This document shows, one piece after another, positions 24,353-34,708 of a stretch of 64,000 bases of DNA (positions within the stretch are counted from its first letter, which is position 1; each line of letters opens with the position of its first letter). The DNA is from Enterobacter sp. BIGb0383 (GTDB lineage: Bacteria; Pseudomonadota; Gammaproteobacteria; Enterobacterales; Enterobacteriaceae), in assembly GCF_003751845.1 (NCBI RefSeq), contig NZ_RJKQ01000002.1, positions 62,001-126,000 of the forward strand. The letters are read 5' to 3'. A program made the translations under genes and the position numbers. The notes below the pieces were generated by a model, which saw only the letters and a program-made list of their open reading frames with translations, had not been told where the DNA came from and did no database searches.

Positions 24353-26119
24353 ATGGACAAAACCCGTCAACAAGAGTTAACCCGCTGGTTAAAACAGCAA
24401 AGCGTTATATCCCGTCGCTGGCTGACGCTCTCACGTCTGCTGGGGCTGATAAGCGGCCTGCTCATCCTCGGACAAGCCTGGATCCTCGCCCATATTCTTC
24501 AGCTGATGATTATGGAAAAGGTCCCTCGCGAGGCGCTGCTGCTGCCCTTTGTGTTGCTGGTGCTGGTATTTATCCTCCGCGCCTGGATGGTCTGGCTGCG
24601 GGAACGAGTCGGTTTTCATGCCGGGCAGCATATTCGCTATGCGATCCGACGCCAGGTACTCGATCGCCTCCAGCAGGCGGGTCCCGCCTGGATTCAGGGC
24701 AAACCCGCCGGAAGCTGGGCGACGCTGATCCTTGAGCAGATCGACGATATGCACGATTACTACGCCCGTTATTTACCGCAGATGACCCTGGCGACCTGTA
24801 TTCCACTGCTGATTATTATCACCATTTTCCCCATTAACTGGGTTGCCGCGCTGATCCTGCTCTGCACTGCCCCGCTGATCCCGCTGTTTATGGCGCTGGT
24901 CGGAATGGGCGCTGCGGATGCCAACCGCCGCAATTTCCAGGCGCTGGCGCGTCTGAGCGGGCATTTCCTCGACCGCCTGCGCGGCATGGAAACCCTGCGC
25001 GTGTTTGGCCGCGGCGAAGCGGAAACCGAGAATATCCGCCGGGCGTCGCAGGATTTCCGTCACCGGACCATGGACGTTCTGAAGCTGGCGTTCCTCTCTT
25101 CCGGCGTGCTCGAGTTTTTTGCCTCCCTGTCGATCGCCATCGTCGCCGTCTATTTTGGCTTCTCCTACCTGGGTCAGTTGAATTTTGGCCACTATGGCGC
25201 TGGCGTCACGCTATTTGCCGGTTTCCTGGCCCTGATCCTGGCGCCGGAGTTTTTCCTGCCGCTGCGCGATCTGGGCACGTTCTACCACGCCAAAGCCCAG
25301 GCCGTTGGCGCGGCTGACAGCCTGAAAACCTTTATGGAAACCCCGCTGGCCTGGCCGGAGCGTGGAGAAAAAGAGCTTAAGTCCGGACAGCCGATTACCC
25401 TTACCGCGCGCGATTTGGTGGTGAAGTCGCCGGAGGGCAAACCGCTTGCCGGTCCGCTGAATTTCACCCTTGATGCCGGACAGCGGGTGGTGCTGGTCGG
25501 GCAGAGCGGCTCGGGAAAAAGCTCCCTGCTTAACGCCCTGGCCGGTTTCCTCGCCTACGACGGCTCCCTGCTGATTAACGGCATTGAGCTTCGCGATCTG
25601 AACCCGGACAGCTGGCGTCGCCTGCTCGGCTGGGTCGGTCAGAATCCGCAGCTGCCTGCGACCACCCTGCGGGAAAACGTCCTGCTGGCCCGCCCGGACG
25701 CCAGCGAGGCGGAACTACAGTCGGCTCTCGACCGGGCCTGGGTCAGTGAATTTATCGATCTGCTTCCGCAGGGCGTTGATACCCCGACTGGCGAGCAGGC
25801 CAACCGTCTTTCCGTCGGCCAGGCCCAGCGTGTGGCGGTCGCCCGCGCCCTGCTTAATCCGTGTCAGCTTCTGCTGCTGGATGAGCCCGGTGCCAGCCTC
25901 GACGCACACAGCGAGCGGCGGGTGATGCAGGCGCTGGACGTCGCCTCCACGCGCCAGACCACCCTGATGGTCACCCATCAGCTGGAAGGACTGGAAGCCT
26001 GGGACGCTATCTGGGTCATGCATAACGGACAACTCGTGGAACAGGGTGATTACGCCACCCTCGCCGCCGCCGAAGGCACTTTTGCCGGGCTGTTGGCCCA
26101 CCGTCAGGAGGAGATTTAA
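24353..26119 (+). CDS. cydD: Heterodimeric glutathione/cysteine ABC exporter, subunit CydD
   Basis: With CydC it forms the ABC transporter needed to assemble cytochrome bd and periplasmic c-type cytochromes; glutathione and cysteine export and haem binding have been described. It has 588 residues. Six transmembrane helices fill residues 1-330. Walker A is GQSGSGKSS near 384, the ABC signature LSVGQAQR near 485, and Walker B LLLLDEPGASLD. The ABC signature carries V where the consensus has G, as in E. coli CydD. The stop codon directly abuts the cydC start (TAAATG), so the two are translationally coupled. Confidence 0.97.
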   Translation: MDKTRQQELTRWLKQQSVISRRWLTLSRLLGLISGLLILGQAWILAHILQLMIMEKVPREALLLPFVLLVLVFILRAWMVWLRERVGFHAGQHIRYAIRRQVLDRLQQAGPAWIQGKPAGSWATLILEQIDDMHDYYARYLPQMTLATCIPLLIIITIFPINWVAALILLCTAPLIPLFMALVGMGAADANRRNFQALARLSGHFLDRLRGMETLRVFGRGEAETENIRRASQDFRHRTMDVLKLAFLSSGVLEFFASLSIAIVAVYFGFSYLGQLNFGHYGAGVTLFAGFLALILAPEFFLPLRDLGTFYHAKAQAVGAADSLKTFMETPLAWPERGEKELKSGQPITLTARDLVVKSPEGKPLAGPLNFTLDAGQRVVLVGQSGSGKSSLLNALAGFLAYDGSLLINGIELRDLNPDSWRRLLGWVGQNPQLPATTLRENVLLARPDASEAELQSALDRAWVSEFIDLLPQGVDTPTGEQANRLSVGQAQRVAVARALLNPCQLLLLDEPGASLDAHSERRVMQALDVASTRQTTLMVTHQLEGLEAWDAIWVMHNGQLVEQGDYATLAAAEGTFAGLLAHRQEEI

Positions 26120-27841
26120 ATGCGCACGCTGCTACCTTATCTGGCGCTGTATAAACGGCATAAATGGATGCTGTCCCTCGGCGTAGTGCTGGCGATTATC
26201 ACTCTGCTGGCCAGTATCGGCCTGCTGACGCTGTCCGGCTGGTTCCTCTCCGCCTCGGCGGTTGTGGGGTTCGCCGGTGCCTACACGTTTAACTATATGC
26301 TGCCCGCTGCGGGCGTGCGCGGCGCGGCCATTACCCGCACCGCCGGGCGTTATTTCGAGCGGCTGGTGAGCCACGATGCGACGTTCCGCGTGCTGCAGCA
26401 TTTGCGCGTGTTCACTTTTAGTAAGCTGCTGCCCCTCTCTCCTGCCGGGCTGGCGCGTTTTCGTCAGGGCGAGCTGCTTAATCGCGTGGTGGCGGATGTC
26501 GATACCCTCGATCACCTCTATCTGCGGGTACTCTCCCCGCTGGTGGGCGCGTTCGTGGTCATTCTGGTGGTGACCTTCGGCCTGACGTTCCTCGATGTCA
26601 CGCTGGCCCTGACCCTGGGCGGCATTATGCTACTGACCCTGTTCGCCCTGCCGCCGCTGTTTTACCGCGCCGGTAAGCCGGTGGGTGAAAACCTGACTCA
26701 GCTGCGCGGCCAGTATCGCCAGCAGCTGACCAGCTGGCTACAGGGCCAGGCAGAGCTCTCCCTGACCGGTGCCAGCGATCGCTATCGTGAGCAGATGGAA
26801 AATACCGAACTCAGCTGGCACGACGCTCAGCGTCGCCAGTCAGAGCTGACCGCCCTTTCTCAGGCGATGATGCTGCTGATCGGCGGCATCGCGGTCGTGG
26901 TGATGCTGTGGATGGCAGCCGGTGGCGTCGGCGGCAATAGCCAGCCGGGAGCGCTTATCGCCCTGTTTGTCTTCTGTGCGCTGGCCGCCTTTGAAGCGAT
27001 GGCCCCGGTGACCGGTGCTTTCCAGCATCTCGGCCAGGTGATCGCCTCCGCCGCCCGTATTACCGAGCTCACCGGTCAAACGCCGGAAGTCACTTTTGCC
27101 CAGAGCGATGCGCGGCCGTTGAGTGAAGTCGCTCTGACGCTGAACGGGGTGACCTTTGCCTACCCTCAGCAGCCCCAGGCCGCCCTGCGTGACGTTAGCC
27201 TGACGGTGGCCGCCGGGGAACATGTCGCGATCCTGGGCCGCACCGGCTGCGGAAAATCTACGCTGCTTCAGCTGCTGACCCGTGCCTGGGACCCGCAGCA
27301 GGGCGAAATCCTGTTTAACGACCGCCCTCTTACGGCAATCAATGAGACCGCCCTGCGCGCCAGCGTCAGCGTAGTCTCCCAGCGCGTGCACCTGTTCAGC
27401 GCGACCCTGCGCGATAACCTGCTGCTGGCGGCACCCGATGCAGCAGACGACGCGCTGACTGCCGTGCTGGAACGCACCGGGCTGGAAAAGCTGCTGGAAG
27501 ACGGCGGGCTGAACAGCTGGCTCGGCGAAGGCGGCCGCCAGCTCTCCGGCGGGGAACTGCGACGGCTGGCCATCGCCCGTGCGCTGCTGCACGATGCGCC
27601 AATGATGCTGCTCGATGAACCCACCGAAGGACTCGATGCCGGAACCGAAAGCCAGATCCTTGATTTACTGGCAGAAGTCACCAGGGGCAAAACGGTGCTG
27701 ATGGTGACCCATCGCCTGCGCGGACTGTCGCGTTTCGACCAAATAATAGTGATGGACAACGGGCAAATAATTGAGCATGGTAATCACGCAGAATTGCTGA
27801 GCCGACAGGGGCGTTATTACCAGTTTAAGCAACGTCTGTAG
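26120..27841 (+). CDS. cydC: Heterodimeric glutathione/cysteine ABC exporter, subunit CydC
   Basis: Partner of CydD in the inner membrane. It has 573 residues, with six helices in residues 1-320 and a C-terminal nucleotide-binding domain. Walker A is GRTGCGKST near 375, the signature LSGGELRR near 480, and Walker B MMLLDEPTEGLD. The ATP-binding half carries the canonical LSGGE signature, complementing the altered one in CydD, as in asymmetric ABC dimers. The start is the ATG at 26120, with AGGAGGAG 9 bp upstream inside cydD. Aat follows after 53 bp on the same strand. Confidence 0.97.
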   Translation: MRTLLPYLALYKRHKWMLSLGVVLAIITLLASIGLLTLSGWFLSASAVVGFAGAYTFNYMLPAAGVRGAAITRTAGRYFERLVSHDATFRVLQHLRVFTFSKLLPLSPAGLARFRQGELLNRVVADVDTLDHLYLRVLSPLVGAFVVILVVTFGLTFLDVTLALTLGGIMLLTLFALPPLFYRAGKPVGENLTQLRGQYRQQLTSWLQGQAELSLTGASDRYREQMENTELSWHDAQRRQSELTALSQAMMLLIGGIAVVVMLWMAAGGVGGNSQPGALIALFVFCALAAFEAMAPVTGAFQHLGQVIASAARITELTGQTPEVTFAQSDARPLSEVALTLNGVTFAYPQQPQAALRDVSLTVAAGEHVAILGRTGCGKSTLLQLLTRAWDPQQGEILFNDRPLTAINETALRASVSVVSQRVHLFSATLRDNLLLAAPDAADDALTAVLERTGLEKLLEDGGLNSWLGEGGRQLSGGELRRLAIARALLHDAPMMLLDEPTEGLDAGTESQILDLLAEVTRGKTVLMVTHRLRGLSRFDQIIVMDNGQIIEHGNHAELLSRQGRYYQFKQRL

Positions 27842-27894
27842 ACTGCCCTTAAACAATAACCTGCCGGTGCAGTGCATAGTGGAGTTGCCGTCGT

Positions 27895-28599
27895 ATGCGT
27901 CTGGTACAGCTTTCTCGTCACTCTATCGCCTTCCCTTCCCCGGAAGGCGCATTGCGCGAGCCCAACGGCCTGCTGGCGCTGGGCGGCGATCTCAGTCCGG
28001 CGCGCCTGCTGATGGCCTATCAGCACGGTATTTTCCCCTGGTTTTCACCCGGTGACCCGATACTCTGGTGGTCGCCCGATCCACGCGCCGTACTGTGGCC
28101 GGAGCACTTTCACGTCAGCCGCAGCATGAAGCGCTTTCATAACTCATCGCCCTACCGGGTTACGCTGAACCACGCCTTCGAACGCGTGCTGGAAGGCTGC
28201 GCGGATGACCGCGATGAAGGAACCTGGATCACCCGCGATATTGCGATGGCCTATCACCGTCTGTATGAGCTGGGGCATGCGCACTCGATTGAGGTATGGC
28301 GCGATGAAGAGCTGGTCGGCGGCATGTACGGCGTCTGTCAGGGCGCTCTGTTCTGCGGTGAGTCGATGTTCAGCCGCGCAGAGAACGCCTCGAAAACGGC
28401 GCTAATGGTCTTTTGCGCCGACTTTATGCAGCAGGGCGGCCGTCTTATCGATTGCCAGGTCCTGAACAGCCATACTGCATCCTTAGGCGCAATTGAGATC
28501 CCGCGTCGAACCTATCTGGAAAGGCTGGATGAACTGCGCGTCACGCGGATATCACCCCATTGCTGGATCCCAAGAACCTTATTTATGCCCGGACAATGA
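27895..28599 (+). CDS. aat: Leucyl/phenylalanyl-tRNA-protein transferase
   Basis: Adds Leu or Phe from charged tRNA to the N-terminus of proteins starting with Arg or Lys, creating an N-degron. It has 234 residues, as in E. coli. The conserved [15 protein letters not shown] (near 23-37), [16 protein letters not shown] and GESMFSR segments are all present. ClpS, which recognises the resulting N-degron, and ClpA, which unfolds the substrate, are encoded in this same window at 32.4-35.0 kb. The short intergenic space after cydC suggests a shared transcript. Confidence 0.97.
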   Translation: MRLVQLSRHSIAFPSPEGALREPNGLLALGGDLSPARLLMAYQHGIFPWFSPGDPILWWSPDPRAVLWPEHFHVSRSMKRFHNSSPYRVTLNHAFERVLEGCADDRDEGTWITRDIAMAYHRLYELGHAHSIEVWRDEELVGGMYGVCQGALFCGESMFSRAENASKTALMVFCADFMQQGGRLIDCQVLNSHTASLGAIEIPRRTYLERLDELRVTRISPHCWIPRTLFMPGQ

Positions 28600-28629
28600 A
28601 TGTTTTCGGCACATTTTTTGTCAGGGTGT

Positions 28630-28635
28630 TATAAT
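28630..28635 (+). promoter_or_regulatory. Probable infA promoter -10
   Basis: TATAAT preceded by TG at the extended -10 position (TGTTATAAT), about 237 bp before infA. No good -35 is seen, which fits an extended -10 promoter. E. coli infA has two promoters with a long leader from the distal one. Confidence 0.55.
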
Positions 28636-28871
28636 CACGCCGCTAAGCAGGTTAGGCATATTGCCCCGTCGCCCTTAAGGAACAGGTCGAATCAGGTAAC
28701 GCCCTTCGTTTATCTCGCCCCTTCCCTGAACGTTTACGTTATCGTGCGGCCGGAGCCATGCGCCAAAGCTGTTTTGCTGCGTTTTAGACGCGCAAATCTT
28801 TACTTACAAGACGAACTTGGGCATTATCTTGCCGGTTCAAAAATTATGGTAGTGATACCCCAGAGGATTAG

Positions 28872-29090
<219 letters not shown>

Positions 29091-29124
29091 TCGCTTTCAC
29101 GCTTAGAGCGTGTCCCCATATTAA

Positions 29125-29148
29125 AAAGGCCGGGTTTTCCCGGCCTTT
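29125..29148. terminator. Terminator between infA and the tonB-like gene
   Basis: AAAGGCCGGG / CCCGGCCTTT stem around a short loop, between two convergent genes. It probably serves both. Confidence 0.8.
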
Positions 29149-29169
29149 CGCTATCGACAGGCTTGATCG

Positions 29170-29994
29170 CTAAGGCTGAAAAACGATGGTTTTCCTGAAA
29201 TACACCTTAATGTTATTGCCCTGGTACCAGATCGGCTGAAAGCGCATCGCTTTAATCGCCGTCATTGCCGCTTCTCTGAAACCAAGATTGGGAATATCCG
29301 GGTTCAGAATTTCAACCGCCTCAACGGCACCGTCAAGCCCAACCAAAAACCGCACTTTCACTTTTACGATTTTGTTAAAGCCAATAGAACGCGCTTCCTG
29401 CGGATATTTGGTCGTGGCATCCGTTACGATTTTATAACTGATCCCGGCTGCGCCCTGTGCCGTATAGGTGCCGTCACCGTTGGCGGTAAACTGGCCGTTA
29501 CCGGAAAGATCGCCCGTATTCCGACCGACCCCCGATCCTTCCGTCTTTGCACTGCCGTTTGCCGTACCGCTGGCGCCGGCAATACCGCCCAGACCGGCGT
29601 CGATGTTATCGTTTTTACCCCGCTTGTCAGCGGTCCTGGCTGAAGCCCGGACAGGTTCTTTTTCTGGAGGTGGTGCAGGCTGTAGGGTTTTTGGGCTGGG
29701 CTTAACTTCCGGCTTCGGCTGCGCTTTCTTTTCCACCGGTCGTGCTGTGCCCCGCTTTTTCGCCCCGTCGCCGCCGTTTCCGGCATTGCCCTGGCGGCCT
29801 TCCTTCTGAACCTCACCCAGTCCACCGCTGACGCCCGAAGGGCCACCCAGCTCAACGATCGTCATGTTCTCTATGCCCCCCGTCGGCCTGACACTGACCA
29901 GCGAATGCATGGCAATCAGTCCGATAATTGCCGCATGGATCGCCGCAGACACCGTAAAGGAGGCATTCCAGTTAAGTGATATTGTTGGCGTCAC
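29170..29994 (-). CDS. TonB-family energy-transducing protein
   Basis: Inner-membrane anchored protein that passes the proton-motive force (through ExbB/ExbD) to an outer-membrane receptor. It has 274 residues from GTG 29994. One N-terminal membrane helix (about residues 14-33) is followed by a Gly-rich stretch and then a Pro/Lys-rich periplasmic spacer near 85-125 (KKAQPKPEVKPSPKT). A C-terminal TonB domain is at about 195-274 (KYPQEARSIGF ... VRFLVGLDG). GAAGGAAAAGTGC before the GTG gives a good ribosome-binding site; a longer frame starting with TTG at 30015 has none. It lies 27 bp after the receptor gene, so it is probably a dedicated TonB for that receptor. It is not the housekeeping tonB. 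DNA here is more AT-rich than its neighbours. Confidence 0.85.
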   Translation of the reverse strand: MTPTISLNWNASFTVSAAIHAAIIGLIAMHSLVSVRPTGGIENMTIVELGGPSGVSGGLGEVQKEGRQGNAGNGGDGAKKRGTARPVEKKAQPKPEVKPSPKTLQPAPPPEKEPVRASARTADKRGKNDNIDAGLGGIAGASGTANGSAKTEGSGVGRNTGDLSGNGQFTANGDGTYTAQGAAGISYKIVTDATTKYPQEARSIGFNKIVKVKVRFLVGLDGAVEAVEILNPDIPNLGFREAAMTAIKAMRFQPIWYQGNNIKVYFRKTIVFQP

Positions 29995-30021
29995 GCACTT
30001 TTCCTTCTGTCGCAATGAGTA

Positions 30022-32172
30022 TTAATAGGTTGCTTTAATACCGGCAAAGAAGGCGCGCTCGTTGCCTGGAATCAGCGAGCCAAAACCTGCGGTCACATAG
30101 TCGTAGTACTCTTTATTGAAGACGTTGGTGACGCCACCATACAGTTCAATATGTTTGATCGGCGAATATCTGACGCTGATATCAACGATATCGCGAGATT
30201 CGACGATGCCCTCATCCTCTTTTTTCGCATCCGCCAGAAAATTGTTATAAGAGCCGTAATAGCTATATTTCACATCCGCCGACAAACTGTCGGTAAAGTC
30301 GTAAGTCCCTTTAATTGACAACGAGTGCTCGGGAACTTTCATAAGTCCACTTTTGGTGTAATCAATGGTTGTCTTGCCATGCTCAATTAAGAATTTACGC
30401 CCCTGGTCATTATAATCCGAGCGCCCTTTTAGCCAGGCATAAGACTCTTCCAGAGTGAACTTGCCAAATTTCTGTTGGAAAGAGAGATCGGCTCCCCAGC
30501 GTCGGGTTTTCAGCAGGTTCATGGTATAAGCGTCATTCACACTCTGTAAGTAGATACGATTAAGTTGATTATCCGTATTCGTCATCCAGAGCGTGGCATT
30601 AACCGTTGAAAAGCCCACTTTGTCACGCAGGCCTAACTCATACATATCGTAGATTTCATCTTCGGCAAGGGTAATTAAATAGCGTTTCTCACCATTGATA
30701 ACCTGCTGATCGCTGATTTGCAGACCATCCGGCAGGGTGTAGCCGCGCTCATAGCGCGCGTAGACGCGCCCCGTATCGCGGTAAAGATATGCCGCAGAGA
30801 GTTCCGCAGCGGTATTCCAGCGGTTTGAGGTGCCCGCACCGGTTACCGTTCCCCCTTTATCGAAAGACCACTGGGTCTGCTCGCGCCGTAGCCCCTGGGT
30901 GAAGATGTATTTATCCCATTTCACGCTATTGAGTGCATACAGCGCTTTGACATCTTTTTTATAGCTAAAGTAATGGGAGACACCATAGTATTTACCGCTG
31001 CCATCTCGCTTATAGCTACCGATATACGCGATGGATGCCTCCTGCTTTGAGTAATCAAACCCAAAGAGAATATTGCTGTCATTCCAGTAGCCCATATCCA
31101 GCTTAAGTCTGGCACCCTGAGTCTGTTGGTCGACACGCTGTTCCCAGTTAGCATTATTGGTATAAAAACCATCGGTATAGAAAATATCGCTGATAAATTG
31201 TAAGCGTTCGGTGAGATTATTTTGATAGCTTACATTATAGCTATCCAGCTCTCTGCTCCCGCTTAAATAACCGCTGATGGTATCTTTGATCAGTTCGCCG
31301 TTGGCATCGATACCCACGGTGACGGTCTTATCCGGCGGTACATAGTCTTTGCCGTACTGCTTGATCTTACTGGCGGTCAGCGTCTTGATATACTGCGAAT
31401 CTTCTGTCAGATGGCTTGCTCTCATCAGAATGCTTTGATTAGGCAGCGGATCCCAGCGCAGCCCGGCCGAATAGTATTCAGAATTACGCCAGGTGTTGTT
31501 GTAATACAGATCGCGATCCAGTTTGGTCGCCGTGCCGAGAAAAGCCAGGTTTTCCCCAATTTTGCTGCCAATATTGGCACCCAGTCGATGTCCATCCGAA
31601 CTCCATTCGGCTAAAACAGAGCTCTTAGGATCCTTCAGCCCGCGAAGATTGGTGGTGATATTAATGATCCCCCCTGCGGTACCTGAGCCGTAGAGCACGC
31701 TGCCGCCGCCGGGAATGATCTCGATACGTTCAATCTGTTCGACGGGGACCACATCGTAGTTAGTGGAATACGGATGATTAGAAATTGTGGTAATGGAAGC
31801 GCCATCTAAAAAGACCTGTAGATTGCGCTGTGCGGTTTCGGAACCCTGGCCGCGAATATCAATATCACCCTGCCCCGTGGTATCAACGCTGATTCCGGGT
31901 ACCGATTTAAGGACATCGGAGATGGTGCGATTTCCGCGCTGCTGAATTTCCTCTTTTGAAATGACGATAATTTCTTTGGTGTCACGTAATCGCTCAATTT
32001 CAACATAGTCAGGACGCACGTAGCTGTCCTGTAATTCAATAGCGTCCTCATCGTCAAAGCTGTCGGCGTCCGCAGCGTTAACCGCGAGAGGAAGTGCAGA
32101 GATAATGGCAAACCACGCGTGAGGAAGCTTAAGAGACAATCCGTTGTGTATAACCCGAGAAGTGTATTTCAT
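30022..32172 (-). CDS. TonB-dependent outer-membrane receptor
   Basis: Outer-membrane active-transport channel, most likely for a ferric siderophore or haem. It has 716 residues. A Sec signal peptide ends near VNAA34. A short periplasmic extension carries candidate TonB-box residues (IELQDSYVRP, about 45-54). The plug domain spans about 60-170, with the hallmarks DVLKSVPGISVD, DIRGQGSETAQRNLQVFLDG and IEIIPGGGSVLYGSGTAGG. The rest is a 22-strand barrel ending in an aromatic residue (KATY). A Fur-type operator 29 bp upstream argues for iron control. The TonB gene downstream forms a two-gene unit. The ligand cannot be read from the sequence. No siderophore synthesis or ABC importer is nearby, so it would scavenge and rely on importers elsewhere. 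Confidence 0.9.
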   Translation of the reverse strand: MKYTSRVIHNGLSLKLPHAWFAIISALPLAVNAADADSFDDEDAIELQDSYVRPDYVEIERLRDTKEIIVISKEEIQQRGNRTISDVLKSVPGISVDTTGQGDIDIRGQGSETAQRNLQVFLDGASITTISNHPYSTNYDVVPVEQIERIEIIPGGGSVLYGSGTAGGIINITTNLRGLKDPKSSVLAEWSSDGHRLGANIGSKIGENLAFLGTATKLDRDLYYNNTWRNSEYYSAGLRWDPLPNQSILMRASHLTEDSQYIKTLTASKIKQYGKDYVPPDKTVTVGIDANGELIKDTISGYLSGSRELDSYNVSYQNNLTERLQFISDIFYTDGFYTNNANWEQRVDQQTQGARLKLDMGYWNDSNILFGFDYSKQEASIAYIGSYKRDGSGKYYGVSHYFSYKKDVKALYALNSVKWDKYIFTQGLRREQTQWSFDKGGTVTGAGTSNRWNTAAELSAAYLYRDTGRVYARYERGYTLPDGLQISDQQVINGEKRYLITLAEDEIYDMYELGLRDKVGFSTVNATLWMTNTDNQLNRIYLQSVNDAYTMNLLKTRRWGADLSFQQKFGKFTLEESYAWLKGRSDYNDQGRKFLIEHGKTTIDYTKSGLMKVPEHSLSIKGTYDFTDSLSADVKYSYYGSYNNFLADAKKEDEGIVESRDIVDISVRYSPIKHIELYGGVTNVFNKEYYDYVTAGFGSLIPGNERAFFAGIKATY

Positions 32173-32200
32173 CGATTAACATCCAAATAATAACAAGAAT

Positions 32201-32219
32201 TATAATGAGAATTATTATC
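32201..32219. promoter_or_regulatory. Fur-box-like operator
   Basis: TATAATGAGAATTATTATC matches the 19-bp Fur consensus GATAATGATAATCATTATC at 16 positions. It is 29 bp before the receptor start codon, placing it over the probable promoter. It implies repression of the receptor-tonB unit when iron is plentiful. Confidence 0.8.
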
Positions 32220-32343
32220 ATTTTATGTAAATCAAGATGATAGTACACTTTTTTTTCAGAAAAATCATCAAAGTGCGGCTTGCATAGCAAGTCTGGCTCG
32301 GGCCCGAAGGCGAGAAAGAAGGGAGTGATGAAACAGAAAAGAC

Positions 32344-32370
32344 GAAGGCCGGGAATAAATCCCGGCCTTC
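32344..32370 (-). terminator. Terminator of clpA
   Basis: GAAGGCCGGG / CCCGGCCTTC stem with a 7-base loop, 28 bp after the clpA stop. On the minus strand GTCTTTTCTG follows. Confidence 0.75.
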
Positions 32371-32397
32371 ACTTACGGCTGACAAGCAAATAAAGCG

Positions 32398-34680
32398 TTA
32401 GTGCGCCGCTTCCGGCTTATGCTTCTGCGCGCTCTGGAAGTCGTAGACCAGGCCGTTTTTCTCTGCATTCAGTTCGATGGTCACCTGCCCGCCATCGACC
32501 AGAGAGCCAAACAGCAGTTCGTTGGCCAGCGGTTTTTTCAGGTTGTCCTGAATCACACGCGACATTGGACGTGCGCCCATAGCCCGGTCATAGCCTTTCT
32601 CTGCCAGCCAGTCGCGGGCTTCCTGAGAGACTTCCAGCGAGACGCCTTTCTGATCCAGCTGCACCTGCAGTTCGACAATAAACTTGTCGACAACCTGATG
32701 AATGACCTCGGTTGACAGGTGATCGAACCAGATGATGTTGTCCAGACGGTTGCGGAACTCCGGCGTAAAGATCTTTTTGATCTCTTCCATCGCATCGGTG
32801 CTGTTATCCTGGTGGATCAGGCCGATGGATTTACGTTCGGTTTCACGCACCCCGGCGTTGGTCGTCATCACCAGCACCACGTTACGGAAGTCGGCTTTAC
32901 GGCCGTTGTTATCGGTCAGGGTGCCGTTATCCATCACCTGCAGCAGCAGGTTAAAGACATCCGGGTGCGCCTTCTCGATTTCATCCAGCAGCAGAACCGC
33001 GTGCGGATGCTTGATTACCGCATCGGTCAGCAGACCGCCCTGATCGAAGCCGACGTAGCCCGGAGGTGCACCGATCAGACGACTGACCGTGTGACGCTCC
33101 ATATACTCGGACATATCAAAGCGCAGCAGCTCGATCCCCAGCGCCTTCGACAGCTGGACCGTGACTTCGGTTTTCCCGACGCCGGTCGGCCCGGCAAACA
33201 GGAAGGACCCGACCGGTTTATGGTCATTGCCAAGGCCAGCACGGCTCATCTTGATCGCTTCGGTTAAGGCCTCAATGGCTTTATCCTGACCGAAGACCAG
33301 CATTTTCAGGCGGTCGCTGAGGTTTTTCAGGGTGTCGCGATCGCTTTGCGACACGCTCTTCTCCGGGATACGCGCAATACGCGCCACCACGGATTCGATA
33401 TCCGCCACGTTGACCGTTTTCTTACGCTTGCTCACCGGCATCAGACGCGCACGGGCACCCGCTTCGTCGATAACGTCGATCGCTTTATCCGGCAGATGGC
33501 GGTCGTTGATATATTTCACCGCCAGTTCGACCGCCGCACGCACCGCTTTCGCCGTGTAACGCACGTCATGATGCGCTTCATACTTTGGCTTCAGGCCGTT
33601 GATAATCTGCACCGTCTCTTCCACGGAAGGCTCGGTGATATCAATTTTCTGGAAGCGACGCGCCAGCGCACGATCTTTTTCAAAAATATTGCTGAATTCC
33701 TGGTAGGTCGTCGACCCCATTACCCGGATTTTACCGCTGGAAAGCAGCGGCTTAATCAGGTTTGCGGCGTCAACCTGACCACCCGATGCCGCACCGGCAC
33801 CGATAATGGTGTGGATTTCATCAATAAACAGGATGCTGTTGGTGTCCTGCTCCAGCTGTTTGAGCAGCGCCTTAAAGCGTTTCTCAAAGTCGCCACGGTA
33901 CTTGGTGCCGGCCAGCAGCGAGCCAATATCGAGCGAGTAGATGGTGCAGTCGGCCATCACTTCCGGCACGTCACCCTGCACGATGCGCCAGGCCAGACCT
34001 TCCGCAATCGCGGTTTTACCCACGCCGGATTCGCCCACCAGCAGCGGATTGTTTTTGCGCCGACGGCACAGCACCTGAATGGCGCGCTCAAGCTCTTTAT
34101 CACGACCAATCAGCGGATCGATACCGCCCACGCGCGCAAGCTGGTTAAGGTTGGTGGTGAAGTTTTCCATACGATCCTCCCCGCCTGCCTGCTCTTCATT
34201 GGTGTTGCTGGCCGGATTACCCGCGTCAGGAGACTGACCCGGTTCATCCTTGCGCGTTCCGTGAGAGATGAAGTTCACCACGTCGAGTCGGCTGATTTCA
34301 TGCTTACGCAGCAGATAGGCCGCCTGGGATTCCTGTTCGCTAAAGATAGCGACCAGCACGTTGGCACCGGTCACTTCGCTGCGACCGGAGGACTGGACGT
34401 GAAACACCGCGCGCTGCAGCACACGCTGGAAGCTGAGCGTCGGTTGAGTATCACGCTCCTCTTCACTCATGGGCAGAACCGGTGTGGTTTGTTCGATGAA
34501 TGCCTCGAGTTCCTGTCGCAGCGCCACCAGATCCACGGAGCACGCTTCCAGTGCTTCCCGGGCCGATGGGTTACTGAGCAGAGCCAGTAACAAGTGCTCG
34601 ACGGTCATAAACTCATGTCGGTGCTCACGCGCTCTGGCGAAAGCCATGTTTAAACTGAGTTCCAGTTCCTGGTTGAGCAT
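32398..34680 (-). CDS. clpA: ATP-dependent Clp protease ATP-binding subunit ClpA
   Basis: Hexameric AAA+ unfoldase that feeds proteins to ClpP. It has 760 residues from ATG 34678-34680 ([11 protein letters not shown]), with GAGGGGG upstream; the frame extends five codons further without support. The Clp-N domain (1-145) is where ClpS docks. AAA domain 1 has Walker A GESGVGKT near 214, and AAA domain 2 has GPTGVGKT near 495. The ClpP-docking loop IGL is in KSIGLIHQD near 616. clpS lies 28 bp upstream on the same strand. With Aat (27.9 kb) and ClpS it completes the N-degron route. Confidence 0.98.
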   Translation of the reverse strand: MLNQELELSLNMAFARAREHRHEFMTVEHLLLALLSNPSAREALEACSVDLVALRQELEAFIEQTTPVLPMSEEERDTQPTLSFQRVLQRAVFHVQSSGRSEVTGANVLVAIFSEQESQAAYLLRKHEISRLDVVNFISHGTRKDEPGQSPDAGNPASNTNEEQAGGEDRMENFTTNLNQLARVGGIDPLIGRDKELERAIQVLCRRRKNNPLLVGESGVGKTAIAEGLAWRIVQGDVPEVMADCTIYSLDIGSLLAGTKYRGDFEKRFKALLKQLEQDTNSILFIDEIHTIIGAGAASGGQVDAANLIKPLLSSGKIRVMGSTTYQEFSNIFEKDRALARRFQKIDITEPSVEETVQIINGLKPKYEAHHDVRYTAKAVRAAVELAVKYINDRHLPDKAIDVIDEAGARARLMPVSKRKKTVNVADIESVVARIARIPEKSVSQSDRDTLKNLSDRLKMLVFGQDKAIEALTEAIKMSRAGLGNDHKPVGSFLFAGPTGVGKTEVTVQLSKALGIELLRFDMSEYMERHTVSRLIGAPPGYVGFDQGGLLTDAVIKHPHAVLLLDEIEKAHPDVFNLLLQVMDNGTLTDNNGRKADFRNVVLVMTTNAGVRETERKSIGLIHQDNSTDAMEEIKKIFTPEFRNRLDNIIWFDHLSTEVIHQVVDKFIVELQVQLDQKGVSLEVSQEARDWLAEKGYDRAMGARPMSRVIQDNLKKPLANELLFGSLVDGGQVTIELNAEKNGLVYDFQSAQKHKPEAAH

Positions 34681-34708
34681 TGGGCACCCCCTCAATTTTA
34701 TGCCTTAT

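Noticed and set aside
29091-32397. Search for serW tRNA between infA and clpA
   Set aside because: No cloverleaf-capable sequence or GGTTCGAATCC-type T arm was found in the non-coding parts.
33346-34590. 414-codon open frame opposite clpA
   Set aside because: Antisense shadow of a conserved gene; no start signal.
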